Shown: positions 1-8,448 of the stretch, piece by piece
Layout: the number at the start of each line of letters is the position of its first letter
Numbering within the stretch: position 1 is the stretch's first letter
From: DASZHJ01 sp035581425
GTDB lineage: Bacteria > Pseudomonadota > Alphaproteobacteria > ATCC43930 > CGMCC-115725
DNA: 64,000 bases
Assembly (NCBI GenBank): GCA_035581425.1
Contig: DATJVP010000019.1
Coordinates: 1 to 64,000, forward strand
Reading direction: 5' to 3'
Position numbers and translations under genes: made by a program
The notes under the pieces: generated by a model
The model's input: only the letters and a program-made list of their open reading frames with translations
Told to the model about the DNA's origin: nothing
Databases searched by the model: none

Positions 1-2
1 AA

Positions 3-650
3 TGCCCGACAATGCTGCGAAACGGCTTCGGCGAGCACAAGATCCAAGGTATCGGCGACAAGCACATCCCGCTGATCCACAACGTCATGAATGGCGATGT
101 CGTGGTCGGCGTGTCCGACGCCAGCCCGACGGCGCTCGACCTGTTGTTCAACAGCCGGGCCGGGCGTGCCTATTTAACCGCCCGCCGCGGGATCCGGCCG
201 CAACTGGCGGGTGATCTGAAGCTGTTGGGGCTGTCGGGCATCGCCAATCTGGTCGCGGCGATCAAGCTGGCGAAGCGCCTCGACCTCGGCGAGGACGACC
301 TTATCGTTACGGTTGCCACCGACAGTGCCGCACTCTACGCCAGCGAGCGTGCCAAATTGCTTGCGACGCACTATCCGCGGGGCTTTGACGAGGTCAATGC
401 CGGCGAAGCATTCGGCCAGCATCTCGCCGGCATCAGCGACAACGATGTGCTCGAACTGACGCATCGGGAACGCTCGCGGATCTTCAATCTCGGTTATTAC
501 ACCTGGGTCGAGCAGCAGGGCGTGCCGCTCGCGGATTTCGATCGGCGTCGACCGCAGGAGTTCTGGGCGGGGCTGCAGGCTGCGATCCCGCGCTGGGACG
601 CGCTCATCCGGGAATTCAACGCCGAGACCGGGCTCAATCGTCCGGGATAA
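3..650 (+). CDS. PLP-dependent beta-family enzyme, C-terminal part (5' partial)
   Basis: The reading frame is open from the left edge, so the N-terminus, including the PLP lysine, lies outside the window. The visible part has the stretch GEHKIQGIGDKHIP, which resembles the cysteine synthase/cystathionine beta-synthase fold-type II family (KIQGIG, followed by a DASPTAL segment), and ends in a long helical tail. It resembles proteins annotated as pyridoxal-phosphate-dependent protein subunit beta. It ends 1 base before the CoA-transferase A gene and is probably cotranscribed with it. The substrate cannot be told. The family call is fairly safe and the reaction is unknown. Confidence 0.75.
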   Translation, partial: CPTMLRNGFGEHKIQGIGDKHIPLIHNVMNGDVVVGVSDASPTALDLLFNSRAGRAYLTARRGIRPQLAGDLKLLGLSGIANLVAAIKLAKRLDLGEDDLIVTVATDSAALYASERAKLLATHYPRGFDEVNAGEAFGQHLAGISDNDVLELTHRERSRIFNLGYYTWVEQQGVPLADFDRRRPQEFWAGLQAAIPRWDALIREFNAETGLNRPG

Positions 651-651
651 C

Positions 652-1620
652 GTGGAGGAAAGGAAGTTGGCGGAAGCATATCTCGAGCTGCGCAGGCGAA
701 CGCAAGAGCGCGACCGGAGCCTGCGCGAGAAGGTGATGTCGCTGGAGGAGGCGGCGAAGCTCGTAAAGGACGGCGACAAGATCGGGATCGGCGGCAGCAC
801 CCTCTCGCGCACGCCGATGGCGATGATCTGGGCGCTGATCCGCGCGGGGCGGAAGCGCCTCTCCTGCTCGCGCAGCATCATGTCGAGCGAGGGCGAGCTC
901 CTCTTCGGCTCCGGCGCCAGCGATCACGTGCTCACGAGCTGGTTCAGCCAGGGCATCGTCTGGGGCGTCTCCAAGGTGATGCGGCTTTACACGGAATCGA
1001 AGCGCGCGCGATTCGAGGAGTGGAGCCACATGGCCGTGGGCATGCGCTTTCGCGCGGGCGCCATGGGCGTGCCGTTCCTGCCGATGCGCTCGATGATGGG
1101 CTCGGACGTGATTGCGCGCCTTCCCGACGTGAAGCAGATCGACTGCCCCTTCACCGGCGAGAAGCTCGTACTCGTCCCCGCACTCAATCCCGACGTGGCG
1201 CTCATCCACGTCCAGCGTTGCGATGCCTACGGCAACGCGCAGATGGATGGGCTCCAGTTCATGGACATCGATCTCGCGATGGCCGCCAATCGCGTGATCC
1301 TCACGACCGAGCGCATCGTCTCCAACGACCAGATCCGGCGAGCGCCCGACCAGACCAAGATCCCCTTCATGGCGGTCGACGCGGTAATCGAGGCGCCTTT
1401 CGGTTGCGCGCCGCACGAGTGCTACGGCGTCTACGAGCCGTTCTTCAAGCACCTCGACATGTATGCGGAGATGCTCCGGAAGGACCCCGCGAAGGGGCTT
1501 GCGGAGTATCTCGATCGCTATTTTCACGGGCCCAAGAGCTGGACCGACTACCTCGCGCAGATCGGGGTCGAGGAGATGCTCGATGCGGCGCGGCGCGGGA
1601 GAAGCATCTATGACGACTAG
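652..1620 (+). CDS. CoA-transferase subunit A (IpdA/GctA-like)
   Basis: This is a class I CoA-transferase alpha subunit, about 320 residues, of the type that pairs with a beta subunit to move or hydrolyse CoA thioesters; the closest described relatives include IpdA of steroid C/D-ring degradation and glutaconate CoA-transferase A. It shows the typical opening VMSLEEAAKLVKDGDKIGIGG and the later segment ALNPDVALIHVQRCDAYGNAQ. The start is ambiguous: GTG at 652 gives the longest form, but GGAGGAAAGG at 654-663 is a good ribosome-binding site for TTG at 667, and ATG 736 also precedes the conserved core. Its stop overlaps the start of subunit B by 11 bases. The substrate is inferred only from family resemblance. 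Confidence 0.88.
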   Translation: MEERKLAEAYLELRRRTQERDRSLREKVMSLEEAAKLVKDGDKIGIGGSTLSRTPMAMIWALIRAGRKRLSCSRSIMSSEGELLFGSGASDHVLTSWFSQGIVWGVSKVMRLYTESKRARFEEWSHMAVGMRFRAGAMGVPFLPMRSMMGSDVIARLPDVKQIDCPFTGEKLVLVPALNPDVALIHVQRCDAYGNAQMDGLQFMDIDLAMAANRVILTTERIVSNDQIRRAPDQTKIPFMAVDAVIEAPFGCAPHECYGVYEPFFKHLDMYAEMLRKDPAKGLAEYLDRYFHGPKSWTDYLAQIGVEEMLDAARRGRSIYDD

Positions 1621-2401
1621 CATGGCAACCAAGACCCAGCGCCACAATTACACCGCGAGCGAGCTCTTGGCGGTGATGGCGGGGCGTCTCCTCGAGGACG
1701 GCCAGGTCGTCTTCGCGGGCGTCGGTATACCACTCCTCGCGGCAACGCTCGCGCAGCGCCTGCACGGGCCGGGACTCACCATCCTCTTCGAAGGCGGGAC
1801 CATCGGCGCTTTCGTCGAGCCCGGTCAGCTTCCCCCCTCGACCAATGAGCAGCGCTGCACGCGCCGCGCCAACATGGTCCTCGGCAGCACCGACGTGCTG
1901 CTGCTCTTGCAGCGCGGCTACGTCGACGTCGGCTTCATGGGCGGGGCGCAGATCGACCGCTATGGCAATCTCAACAGCTCCTTCATCGGCGATCCCGAGC
2001 AGCCGACGACGCGGCTTCCGGGTACGGGCGGCGGCAACGATATCTCGAGCCTGACGCAGATGATCGTCGCGATGAAGCACGAGAAGCGCCGCTTCGTGGA
2101 GAAGGTCGACTTCATAACCAGCCCCGGCTTCATCCGCGGCGGCAGCAGCCGCCGGGATTCCGGCCTCGTCGCGGGCGGCATGTGGCGCGTCGTCACGGAT
2201 CTCGCCGTCATGGGCTTCGATGAGAAGAATCCGCAGATGAAGGTGCTGGCGCTCCATCCCGGCGTGAGCCTCGAGGAGGTCCGTGACAACACGGGCTTCG
2301 ACCTCGCGGTCGCCGACGAGGTCGGCACGACCGAGCCACCGAGCGAGCGCGAGCTGTCGGTCTTGCGGCATCTCGATCCGGACAAGCTCTATATCGCCTG
2401 A
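1610..2401 (+). CDS. CoA-transferase subunit B (IpdB/GctB-like)
   Basis: This is the partner of the preceding subunit (263 residues from ATG 1610; the frame stays open upstream, but ATG 1610 overlaps the subunit A stop as expected for coupled subunits; ATG 1622 is an alternative). It has AVMAGRLLEDGQVVFAGVGIP near the N-terminus, ILFEGGTIGA around residues 58-67 and GGAQIDRYGNLNSS. Glu61 in LFEGG sits about where class I enzymes carry the SENG catalytic glutamate; this is a by-eye alignment. IpdAB-type enzymes can act as CoA-dependent C-C hydrolases rather than true transferases, so the reaction is left open. The next gene begins immediately after its stop. Confidence 0.88.
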   Translation: MTTSMATKTQRHNYTASELLAVMAGRLLEDGQVVFAGVGIPLLAATLAQRLHGPGLTILFEGGTIGAFVEPGQLPPSTNEQRCTRRANMVLGSTDVLLLLQRGYVDVGFMGGAQIDRYGNLNSSFIGDPEQPTTRLPGTGGGNDISSLTQMIVAMKHEKRRFVEKVDFITSPGFIRGGSSRRDSGLVAGGMWRVVTDLAVMGFDEKNPQMKVLALHPGVSLEEVRDNTGFDLAVADEVGTTEPPSERELSVLRHLDPDKLYIA

Positions 2402-3382
2402 GTGAAGGCGCGCAGCACGGGGAAAAACATGGCGGGATTGTCGAACACCTTTGGCCTCGCGATGCGGAATTTCACGGCGTTTCCGGAGCTGCCGGACGCG
2501 CGGGCGCTCGTGGAGTTCGGAGTTCGCGCGGAGGCGCTCGGCTACGATTCGCTCTGGGTCTGGGATCACGTCCTCCTTGGCGTGCAGCCGCATTTTCCGA
2601 TCATCGACTGCCTTTCGCTGCTAACGGCGGTGGGCGCGCGCACTTCGCGGATCAAGCTCGGGACGGGCGTGCTCGTCCTCCCCATGCGAAACCCCGTGCT
2701 GCTCGCAAAGCAGCTCTCCTCGATGGACCTGCTCTCCGGCGGTCGGCTGCTGCTCGGCCTCGCTTCCGGCTGGTACAAGCGCGAGTTCGATTCCGTGGGC
2801 GTGCCGTTCGAGAAGCGCGGCAAGATCATGGACGACAGCCTCACCATCATGACCAGGCTTTGGACCGAGGACCTCGTCGCCGGCGACTGGCCGCCCTATC
2901 ACATGAAGGCCGCGGTGATGTTCCCGAAGCCGCAGCAGCGCCCGCGGCCGCCGATCCTCATTGGCGGCTACGTCGACCGCGTACTGAAACGTGCGGGGGT
3001 CGCGGGCGACGGCTGGCTCACCTACTTCTACACGCCCGAGAGCTTCGTCAAATCCTGGAAGAAGGTCTGCGACTTCGCCGCCGAGGCCGGGAAGGATCCC
3101 GCGACGCTTCTCAACGCAAATCAGCTTCCCATCATGGTCGGGGACTCGCGCGAGGCGGTCGAGGGTCCTCTGATGGACTGGCTCTCCAAGGAATGGGACT
3201 ACGCCGCCTGGAGCGACTCGACGAAGGCCTCGGCCATCATGGGCACGGTCGACGACTGCGTGGCACAACTTCAGGCCCAGCTCGACGCAGGCGTGCAGAA
3301 GCTCATCTTCGTGCCCTACAAGTACCGCGCCGATCAGGTCGAGGTGATCGCGAAGGAGATCGTTCCGAGATTGAAGCGGTAG
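2402..3382 (+). CDS. F420-type luciferase-like (LLM) oxidoreductase
   Basis: This is a TIM-barrel flavin/deazaflavin-dependent oxidoreductase of about 320 residues. Family landmarks are GYDSLWVWDHVLLG, the ARTSRIKLGTGVLVLPMRNP strand-helix, GGRLLLGLASGWYKREFD and a C-terminal substrate-domain segment ending in KEIVPRLKR. Such proteins use F420 or FMN; use of F420 here is an inference, supported by the complete F420 biosynthesis operon 3 kb away. GTG 2402 directly follows the stop of the CoA-transferase B gene; ATG 2429, preceded by ACGGGGA, is the likelier start because MAGLSNTFGLAMRNF fits the family N-terminus. It is probably in one operon with the CoA-transferase genes, suggesting a joint catabolic role. 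Confidence 0.88.
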   Translation: MKARSTGKNMAGLSNTFGLAMRNFTAFPELPDARALVEFGVRAEALGYDSLWVWDHVLLGVQPHFPIIDCLSLLTAVGARTSRIKLGTGVLVLPMRNPVLLAKQLSSMDLLSGGRLLLGLASGWYKREFDSVGVPFEKRGKIMDDSLTIMTRLWTEDLVAGDWPPYHMKAAVMFPKPQQRPRPPILIGGYVDRVLKRAGVAGDGWLTYFYTPESFVKSWKKVCDFAAEAGKDPATLLNANQLPIMVGDSREAVEGPLMDWLSKEWDYAAWSDSTKASAIMGTVDDCVAQLQAQLDAGVQKLIFVPYKYRADQVEVIAKEIVPRLKR

Positions 3383-3395
3383 GCGCCCACACTGA

Positions 3396-4172
3396 CTAGC
3401 TGAGCTTCATCTCCGGCAGCGTCACGCAGCGCACGCCCGCGGCCTCGAGGCCCTGGCGCACGGCGCGCGCCGCGACGACGGCCGAGGGCTCGTCGCCGTG
3501 CAGGCAAAGGCTGTCGAGCTTGCGCTTGAGGTGCTTGCCGTTCCGCGAGACGATCTCCTCGTTCACCACCATGTGCACGACGCGGTTCTTGATCTCCTCG
3601 GGATCGTGCAGCACGGCGCCGGCGATCTTGCGCGAGGTGAGATTGCCGTCGTCGTCGTAGAGGCGGTCGCAGAAGCCTTCGCGCGCGAGCGGCAGCTCCA
3701 ACTTGATCGCCGCCGCCTCCATCTCGGAGCCCGCCAGCGCCACGTAGATGATGGAGCGGTCGATGGTTTTCATCGCCCGGCCGATCGCGAGCGCGATCTC
3801 GATGTCCTCGGCGGCCATATTGTTGAGCGAGCCATGCGGCTTCAGATGCGTGACCTTGAGCCCGGCATAGGCCGCCATCCCCTGGAGCGCACCGATCTGA
3901 TAAGTCACCATGTATTCGAGGTCCCGGTTGCTCATGTCGATGCGCCGGCGGCCGAAACCCCAGAGATCGTTGAAGCCGGGATGGCAACCGATGCTGACGC
4001 CCTTCTCCTTGGCGCGCATCACGACGTGCTGCATCGTCCGCGCGTCGCCCGCGTGGAAGCCGCAGGCGATGCTGGCGGAGCCGATAATGTCCAGGAGCGC
4101 ATCGTCATCGCCGATCTTGAACGCGCCGAAGCACTCGCCCATGTCCGCGTTCAAATTCACTACCTTGGCCAT
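3396..4172 (-). CDS. pxpA: 5-oxoprolinase subunit A (LamB/YcsF family)
   Basis: PxpA works with PxpBC to hydrolyse 5-oxoproline (pyroglutamate) to glutamate with ATP. The 258-residue protein is of typical length and has the family signature MAKVVNLNADMGECFGAFKI at its start, ASIACGFHAGDA, GCHPGFNDLWGFGRR, THLKPHGSLNN and LCLHGDEP near the end. The start is supported by GGAGAG seven bases upstream. It faces the LLM gene tail to tail and is divergent from pxpB, with a 111-base intergenic region that holds an inverted repeat (see separate entry). Splitting pxpA from pxpBC on opposite strands is less usual than one operon. Confidence 0.95.
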   Translation of the reverse strand: MAKVVNLNADMGECFGAFKIGDDDALLDIIGSASIACGFHAGDARTMQHVVMRAKEKGVSIGCHPGFNDLWGFGRRRIDMSNRDLEYMVTYQIGALQGMAAYAGLKVTHLKPHGSLNNMAAEDIEIALAIGRAMKTIDRSIIYVALAGSEMEAAAIKLELPLAREGFCDRLYDDDGNLTSRKIAGAVLHDPEEIKNRVVHMVVNEEIVSRNGKHLKRKLDSLCLHGDEPSAVVAARAVRQGLEAAGVRCVTLPEMKLS

Positions 4173-4222
4173 GTCGTCTCTCCTGATTGGTGCGCGCGCC
4201 GATGGTGCCGAATCCGGCGCGA

Positions 4223-4250
4223 TGATAGGATTCCTTCTCCGCGCCTATCA
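4223..4250. promoter_or_regulatory. inverted repeat between pxpA and pxpB, possible operator
   Basis: Seven-base arms TGATAGG (4223-4229) and CCTATCA (4244-4250) are exactly complementary and their centres are 21 bases apart, two helical turns. The site lies 34 bases before the pxpB start and 51 bases from the pxpA start, where a shared regulator of the divergent pair would bind. The arms are AT-richer than the surroundings. No regulator gene is adjacent. The structure is seen directly; the operator role is inferred. Confidence 0.4.
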
Positions 4251-4283
4251 ACCGAATTGTCGGGAAGTCGAAAAGCCCCGCAA

Positions 4284-5015
4284 ATGCAGGAGACATCGGT
4301 CAAGTTCTTGCCCTGCGGCGACACCGCGCTCGTCGTGGAGTTCGGCGACCGGATCGACCGTGGCCTCAGCGACCGCGTGCTTGGCCTCGATGCGCGCATT
4401 CGAGCCGCCGGCCTTCCCGGCGTGATCGAAAGCGTCCCGACCTTCCGCTCCCTCATGGTGCATTACGATCCCGTGCGCACCCATGCCCAGGCGCTCATGA
4501 CGGCGATCCGCACCTTGCTTTCGGGCGAGCTCGACGCCGGCCGCAGCCGCCGCCTCTGGCGCGTGCCGGTCTGCTACGACGGCGACCTCGCGCCGGACCT
4601 CGCCGACGTGGCCGAACGGACCGGACTCACGACCGATCGCGTCGTGGCGCTCCATTCGGCGACCCGTTACCACGTCTACATGATCGGCTTCCTGCCGGGA
4701 TTTCCTTATATGGGAGACCTCGCGCCCGAACTCGAGCTGCCGCGGCGATCCGACCCGCGGACGCGCGTGCCACCGGGATCCGTCTCGATCGCCACCACGA
4801 TGACCGCTGTCTATCCCGTCGAGAGTCCCGGCGGATGGCATTTGGTCGGGACCACGCCGATCAAGCTCTTCGACCCCGCGCTCTCCCCTCCCGCGCTCCT
4901 GGCGCCCGGCGACGCCGTCGAGTTCGAGCGCATCGACCGCGCCGCCTTCGCCCGCATCCAAGCGGATTGCGAGCGCGGCACGTATCGCGTTCAGCATCGG
5001 GACCTCGCGGCGTGA
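4284..5015 (+). CDS. pxpB: 5-oxoprolinase subunit B (allophanate hydrolase subunit 1-like)
   Basis: This cyclophilin-like-fold subunit of 5-oxoprolinase has 243 residues. Recognisable stretches are KFLPCGDTALVVEFGDRID at the N-terminus, YHVYMIGFLPGFPYMGDL in the middle (family signature GFxPGFPY), and the C-terminal segment YPVESPGGWHLVGTTP. The frame stays open far upstream, but ATG 4284 fits the family N-terminus (MQETSVKFLPCGD). Its stop overlaps the GTG start of pxpC in the sequence GTGA, indicating translational coupling. Confidence 0.95.
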   Translation: MQETSVKFLPCGDTALVVEFGDRIDRGLSDRVLGLDARIRAAGLPGVIESVPTFRSLMVHYDPVRTHAQALMTAIRTLLSGELDAGRSRRLWRVPVCYDGDLAPDLADVAERTGLTTDRVVALHSATRYHVYMIGFLPGFPYMGDLAPELELPRRSDPRTRVPPGSVSIATTMTAVYPVESPGGWHLVGTTPIKLFDPALSPPALLAPGDAVEFERIDRAAFARIQADCERGTYRVQHRDLAA

Positions 5016-6046
5016 GCGCCGCGCTGGCGGTCGTCGCGGCGGGCTTGCACACGACGGTGCAGGACCGCGGTCGCTTCGGATATCAGGCCTTCGGCGTTCC
5101 CGTCTCGGGAGCGCTCGATGTCGAGAGCCTCGAGATCGCCAATCGCCTCGCCGGCAACGACCCGGATCTCCCCGCCGTCGAGATTCTGCATCTGGGGCCG
5201 ACGCTGCGGGTCGAGGCGGACAGCGTCCGGGTCGCCGTCGCCGCCGGCAGTGCCGAAATCGAGGTCCAGGGCGAGCCCCCTGCGAGCCTGGGCGGTTGGC
5301 GCAGCGCGCTGCTGCGCCGCGGCCAAGTTTTTCGCGTGCATCGGCTCGGAGCGAGCGTCTGCTGCTACCTCGCCGTCGAGGGAGGTTTTGCCGTGGAGCC
5401 CGTGCTCGGCAGCGCCTCGACCTATGTGCGCGGAGGGTTCGGCGGATTCCGGGGACGTGCGCTCGCAGCCGGCGACGCGCTTCCGCTCGCGCAGACGAAC
5501 GCGGCCGAGCGGAGCGAGCTAGCGCTCATTCCTCCGAACGAGACCCGCGGGGACCGCTTGATCCGCGTCGTCCTGGGGCCCCAGCGCGATCATTTCACCG
5601 AGGCCGCGGTCCAAGCGCTGCTCTCCGCAGAATTCTTGGTCTCGAAGGACGCCGACCGCATGGGACTGCGGCTCGAAGGGCCGCGGCTGGGACATCGCGG
5701 CGGATGGGACATCGTCTCCGACGGCATCGCCACCGGCGCCATACAGGTGCCGGGCTCCGGCCAAGCGATCCTGTTGCTCGCGGACCACCAGACGACCGGC
5801 GGCTATCCCAAGATCGCGACGGTGATCTCCGCGGATCTGCCGCTCGTCGGACGCCGCAAGCCCGGTGATCGCATCCGCTTCGCCGCCGTCGAGGTCGCCG
5901 AGGCCGAGAAGCTCAGGCGCGAGGCGAGAGCGGCGCTCGATGCGACGATCGCGAGCATGGCGCCACCGCGACCGCGCGGTGGCCTAGACCTCGATAGCCT
6001 GCATGAGACGAACCTGATTAGCGGTGTCGTCTTCGATCAGCTCTGA
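5012..6046 (+). CDS. pxpC: 5-oxoprolinase subunit C (biotin-dependent carboxyltransferase/AHS2 family)
   Basis: This is the third 5-oxoprolinase subunit, 344 residues. It begins VVAAGLHTTVQDRGRFGYQ, typical for the AHS2 family, and continues with GVPVSGALDVESLEIANRL, RVVLGPQRDHFT, DRMGLRLEGP and VPGSGQAILLLADHQTTGGYPKIATVI. GTG 5012 overlaps the pxpB stop by four bases. It converges on fbiC, overlapping its 3' end by 10 bases. AHS2 proteins also occur in urea and allophanate enzymes, but the pxpA-B-C set argues for 5-oxoprolinase. Confidence 0.94.
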   Translation: MSAALAVVAAGLHTTVQDRGRFGYQAFGVPVSGALDVESLEIANRLAGNDPDLPAVEILHLGPTLRVEADSVRVAVAAGSAEIEVQGEPPASLGGWRSALLRRGQVFRVHRLGASVCCYLAVEGGFAVEPVLGSASTYVRGGFGGFRGRALAAGDALPLAQTNAAERSELALIPPNETRGDRLIRVVLGPQRDHFTEAAVQALLSAEFLVSKDADRMGLRLEGPRLGHRGGWDIVSDGIATGAIQVPGSGQAILLLADHQTTGGYPKIATVISADLPLVGRRKPGDRIRFAAVEVAEAEKLRREARAALDATIASMAPPRPRGGLDLDSLHETNLISGVVFDQL

Positions 6047-8448
6047 ACGGCGGCGGACCCGCGCTCATAGCGCGCGGCGGGCGTGTTGATCGGCTCGCGC
6101 AAGGCGGCGGCGCCAAAGGAGGCCGCGACCCGCTCGGCGGGTGCGTCCTTATATAGTGTCGTGCGCTGGATCGGCTCGCGTCCCAAGGAGCGGATCAGCG
6201 CCTCCATCCGCTCCGGCGCCATCTCCTGCCCGTGCGCAGCGCCGGCGGCGCGGGTGATGCTCTCGTTCATGAGCGTGCCGCCGAGATCGTTCGCGCCGGC
6301 CCGCAAGCACTGAGCCGCGCCTTCCGGCCCCATCTTGACCCAGGACGTCTGGATGTTGGGGATGATCGGATGAAGCGCTAGCCGCGCCACCGCGTGCATC
6401 AGTACTGCCTCGCGGTAGGTGGGTCCGCCGCGCGCGCGGCCCTTCAAATAGATCGGCGCCTCCATCGCGACGAACGGCAGCGGCACGAACTCGGTGATCC
6501 CTCCGGTGCGCGCCTGCAGGCTGCGAAGCCGCAGCAGATGGCGTGCCCAATGCTCGAGGCGGTCGACGTGGCCGAACATGATGGTGGAGGTGCTGCGCAA
6601 CCCCACGCCATGCGCGGCTTCCATCACCTGGAGCCACTGCTCGGTCTTGATCTTGTCCGGGCAGATGACGGCGCGGACTTCGTCGTCGAGCACCTCCGCT
6701 GCCGTGCCGGGCAAGGAGCCGAGCCCGGCTTCACGGAGCTCCGCGAGGAAATCGCGCACACTCCGGCCGAGCGTCGCCGCACCCTGCCAGATCTCGAGCG
6801 GCGAGAAGGCATGCAGATGCATCTCCGGCACTACCTCCTTCACGGCACGGCAGATCGCGAGGTAGGTCGCGCCCGTGTAGTCCGGATGAATGCCGCCCTG
6901 CATGCAGACTTCGGTTGCGCCGCGCTCCCAGGCCTCGACGACGCGGCGCTGAATCTCCTCGAGTGCGAGATCGTAGGGTCGCCCCCGCAGGTTCTCGCTG
7001 AGCTTCCCCTTGGAGAAGGCGCAGAACTGGCAGCGGAAATAGCAGATGTTGGTGTAGTTGATATTGCGCGTGACGACGTAGCTGACGCGCTCGCCGCTCA
7101 CTTCCGCGCGGAGCCTGTCCGCGGCCTCACAGACCCGGTGAAACTCGTCGCCGCGTGCGCCGAAGAGCCGCACGATCTCCGCCTCGCCGAGCCCCTTTCC
7201 CGCGACGGCTCGGTCGAGGAGCGGCGCGATTCCGTCGCCGCCGGAGCCGCGTCGAGGGATCGCGGGCAAGGCAACGTCGACGCCGGTCATCCAGCGATCC
7301 ATGCGCGCGAGGCCCTCCGCGTCGATCGCGCGCAGCACCGGTGTACGGAGCGCGGGTTCGAGCCAGCGCGTGGGATCGCGCGCATAGGCGGGATAAATCG
7401 CGAGACGCTCGACCAGCGTCTTGCCGGCCGCGGCGGTCTCCTCGCGGAGCGCCTCCAGCGCAGGCCACGGCGCCTCGGGGTTGACGTGATCGGGCGTCAC
7501 CGGCGAGACACCGCCCCAGTCGTTGATCCCCGCCGCAATCAGGCTCGGGAGCACGCCGGGATTCAGGTTGGGCGGCGCTTGGATATTCATTGTGGGGCCG
7601 AAGACCAGCCGCGCGACCGCGATGGTCCAGAGATGATCGTCCAGATCCGGCTCCGCCGCTTCCGCCATGCGCGTCCCCGGCTTCGCGCGGAAATTCTGGA
7701 TGATGATCTCCTGGAGGTGGCCGAATTCGTTCTGCAGGTCGCGAAGCGCCAGCAGTGCCTCGATCCGCTCGCGTCGCGTCTCGCCGATGCCGATGAGGAT
7801 GCCGGAGGTGAAGGGGACCGCCGCCTCGCCGGCTGCCCGAATTGTCGCGAGGCGCACAGCCGGGAGCTTGTCCGGCGAGCCGAAATGCGGTCCGCCCCTC
7901 AGCGTCAGCCGCTCCGAGGCGCTTTCGAGCATGATCCCCTGCGATACTGAGACGGGCCGCAGCCGCTCGATCTCCTCGCGGCTCATGACGCCGGGGTTGA
8001 GATGCGGCAGCAATCCCGTCTCGTGGAGCACCAGCGCCGCCATCTCCGCGAGGTAAGAGAGTGTGCTCGCGTGACCGAGGCGCCCGAGCGCCTCGCGCGC
8101 CGCGCCGTAGCGTAGCTCGGGCTTGTCGCCGAGGGTAAAGAGCGCCTCGCGGCAGCCCGCGCGCGCGCCCGCGCTTGCGATCGCCAGTACCTGCTCCGCG
8201 GAGAGGTACGCCGCCTCGCCCGCACGCGGCGGATGGGCGAAGGTGCAGTAGCTGCAGACGTCGCGGCAGAGCTGCGTCAGCGGAATGAAGACCTTGCGCG
8301 AGAAGGAGACGAGCGGCCCATGCCCGCGGTCGCGCAGCTCCGACGCCGCCTGCATCAGCGCTGGAAGATCCGTCTCCTCCGCAAGCGCTAGGACTTCGGC
8401 GCGGGACGGAACGCCGCCCGCCAGCATTCGATCGAGACTTGCCACCAT
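6037..8448 (-). CDS. fbiC: FO synthase, fused CofG-CofH (FbiC)
   Basis: This 803-residue bifunctional radical-SAM enzyme makes the deazaflavin FO from tyrosine and the ribityl-diaminouracil precursor. The CofG half has the cluster motif CRDVCSYC (Cys61, 65, 68) and the CofH half has CYFRCQFC (Cys469, 473, 476). Other landmarks are GIGETRRERIEALLAL and IQNFRAKPGTRM in the first half, and CMQGGIHPDYTG, HAFSPLEI and IQTSWVKMGPEG in the second. Fused forms are typical of actinobacteria and the few F420-positive proteobacteria; archaea have separate genes. The start ATG overlaps the cofD stop (TAATG). It is the last gene of the F420 operon. Confidence 0.96.
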   Translation of the reverse strand: MVASLDRMLAGGVPSRAEVLALAEETDLPALMQAASELRDRGHGPLVSFSRKVFIPLTQLCRDVCSYCTFAHPPRAGEAAYLSAEQVLAIASAGARAGCREALFTLGDKPELRYGAAREALGRLGHASTLSYLAEMAALVLHETGLLPHLNPGVMSREEIERLRPVSVSQGIMLESASERLTLRGGPHFGSPDKLPAVRLATIRAAGEAAVPFTSGILIGIGETRRERIEALLALRDLQNEFGHLQEIIIQNFRAKPGTRMAEAAEPDLDDHLWTIAVARLVFGPTMNIQAPPNLNPGVLPSLIAAGINDWGGVSPVTPDHVNPEAPWPALEALREETAAAGKTLVERLAIYPAYARDPTRWLEPALRTPVLRAIDAEGLARMDRWMTGVDVALPAIPRRGSGGDGIAPLLDRAVAGKGLGEAEIVRLFGARGDEFHRVCEAADRLRAEVSGERVSYVVTRNINYTNICYFRCQFCAFSKGKLSENLRGRPYDLALEEIQRRVVEAWERGATEVCMQGGIHPDYTGATYLAICRAVKEVVPEMHLHAFSPLEIWQGAATLGRSVRDFLAELREAGLGSLPGTAAEVLDDEVRAVICPDKIKTEQWLQVMEAAHGVGLRSTSTIMFGHVDRLEHWARHLLRLRSLQARTGGITEFVPLPFVAMEAPIYLKGRARGGPTYREAVLMHAVARLALHPIIPNIQTSWVKMGPEGAAQCLRAGANDLGGTLMNESITRAAGAAHGQEMAPERMEALIRSLGREPIQRTTLYKDAPAERVAASFGAAALREPINTPAARYERGSAAVQS

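Noticed and set aside
6394..7950. Long open frame opposite fbiC (518 codons, plus strand)
   Set aside because: It is antisense to a clear radical-SAM gene, has Arg/Ala-rich composition typical of shadow frames in GC-rich DNA, and resembles no family.
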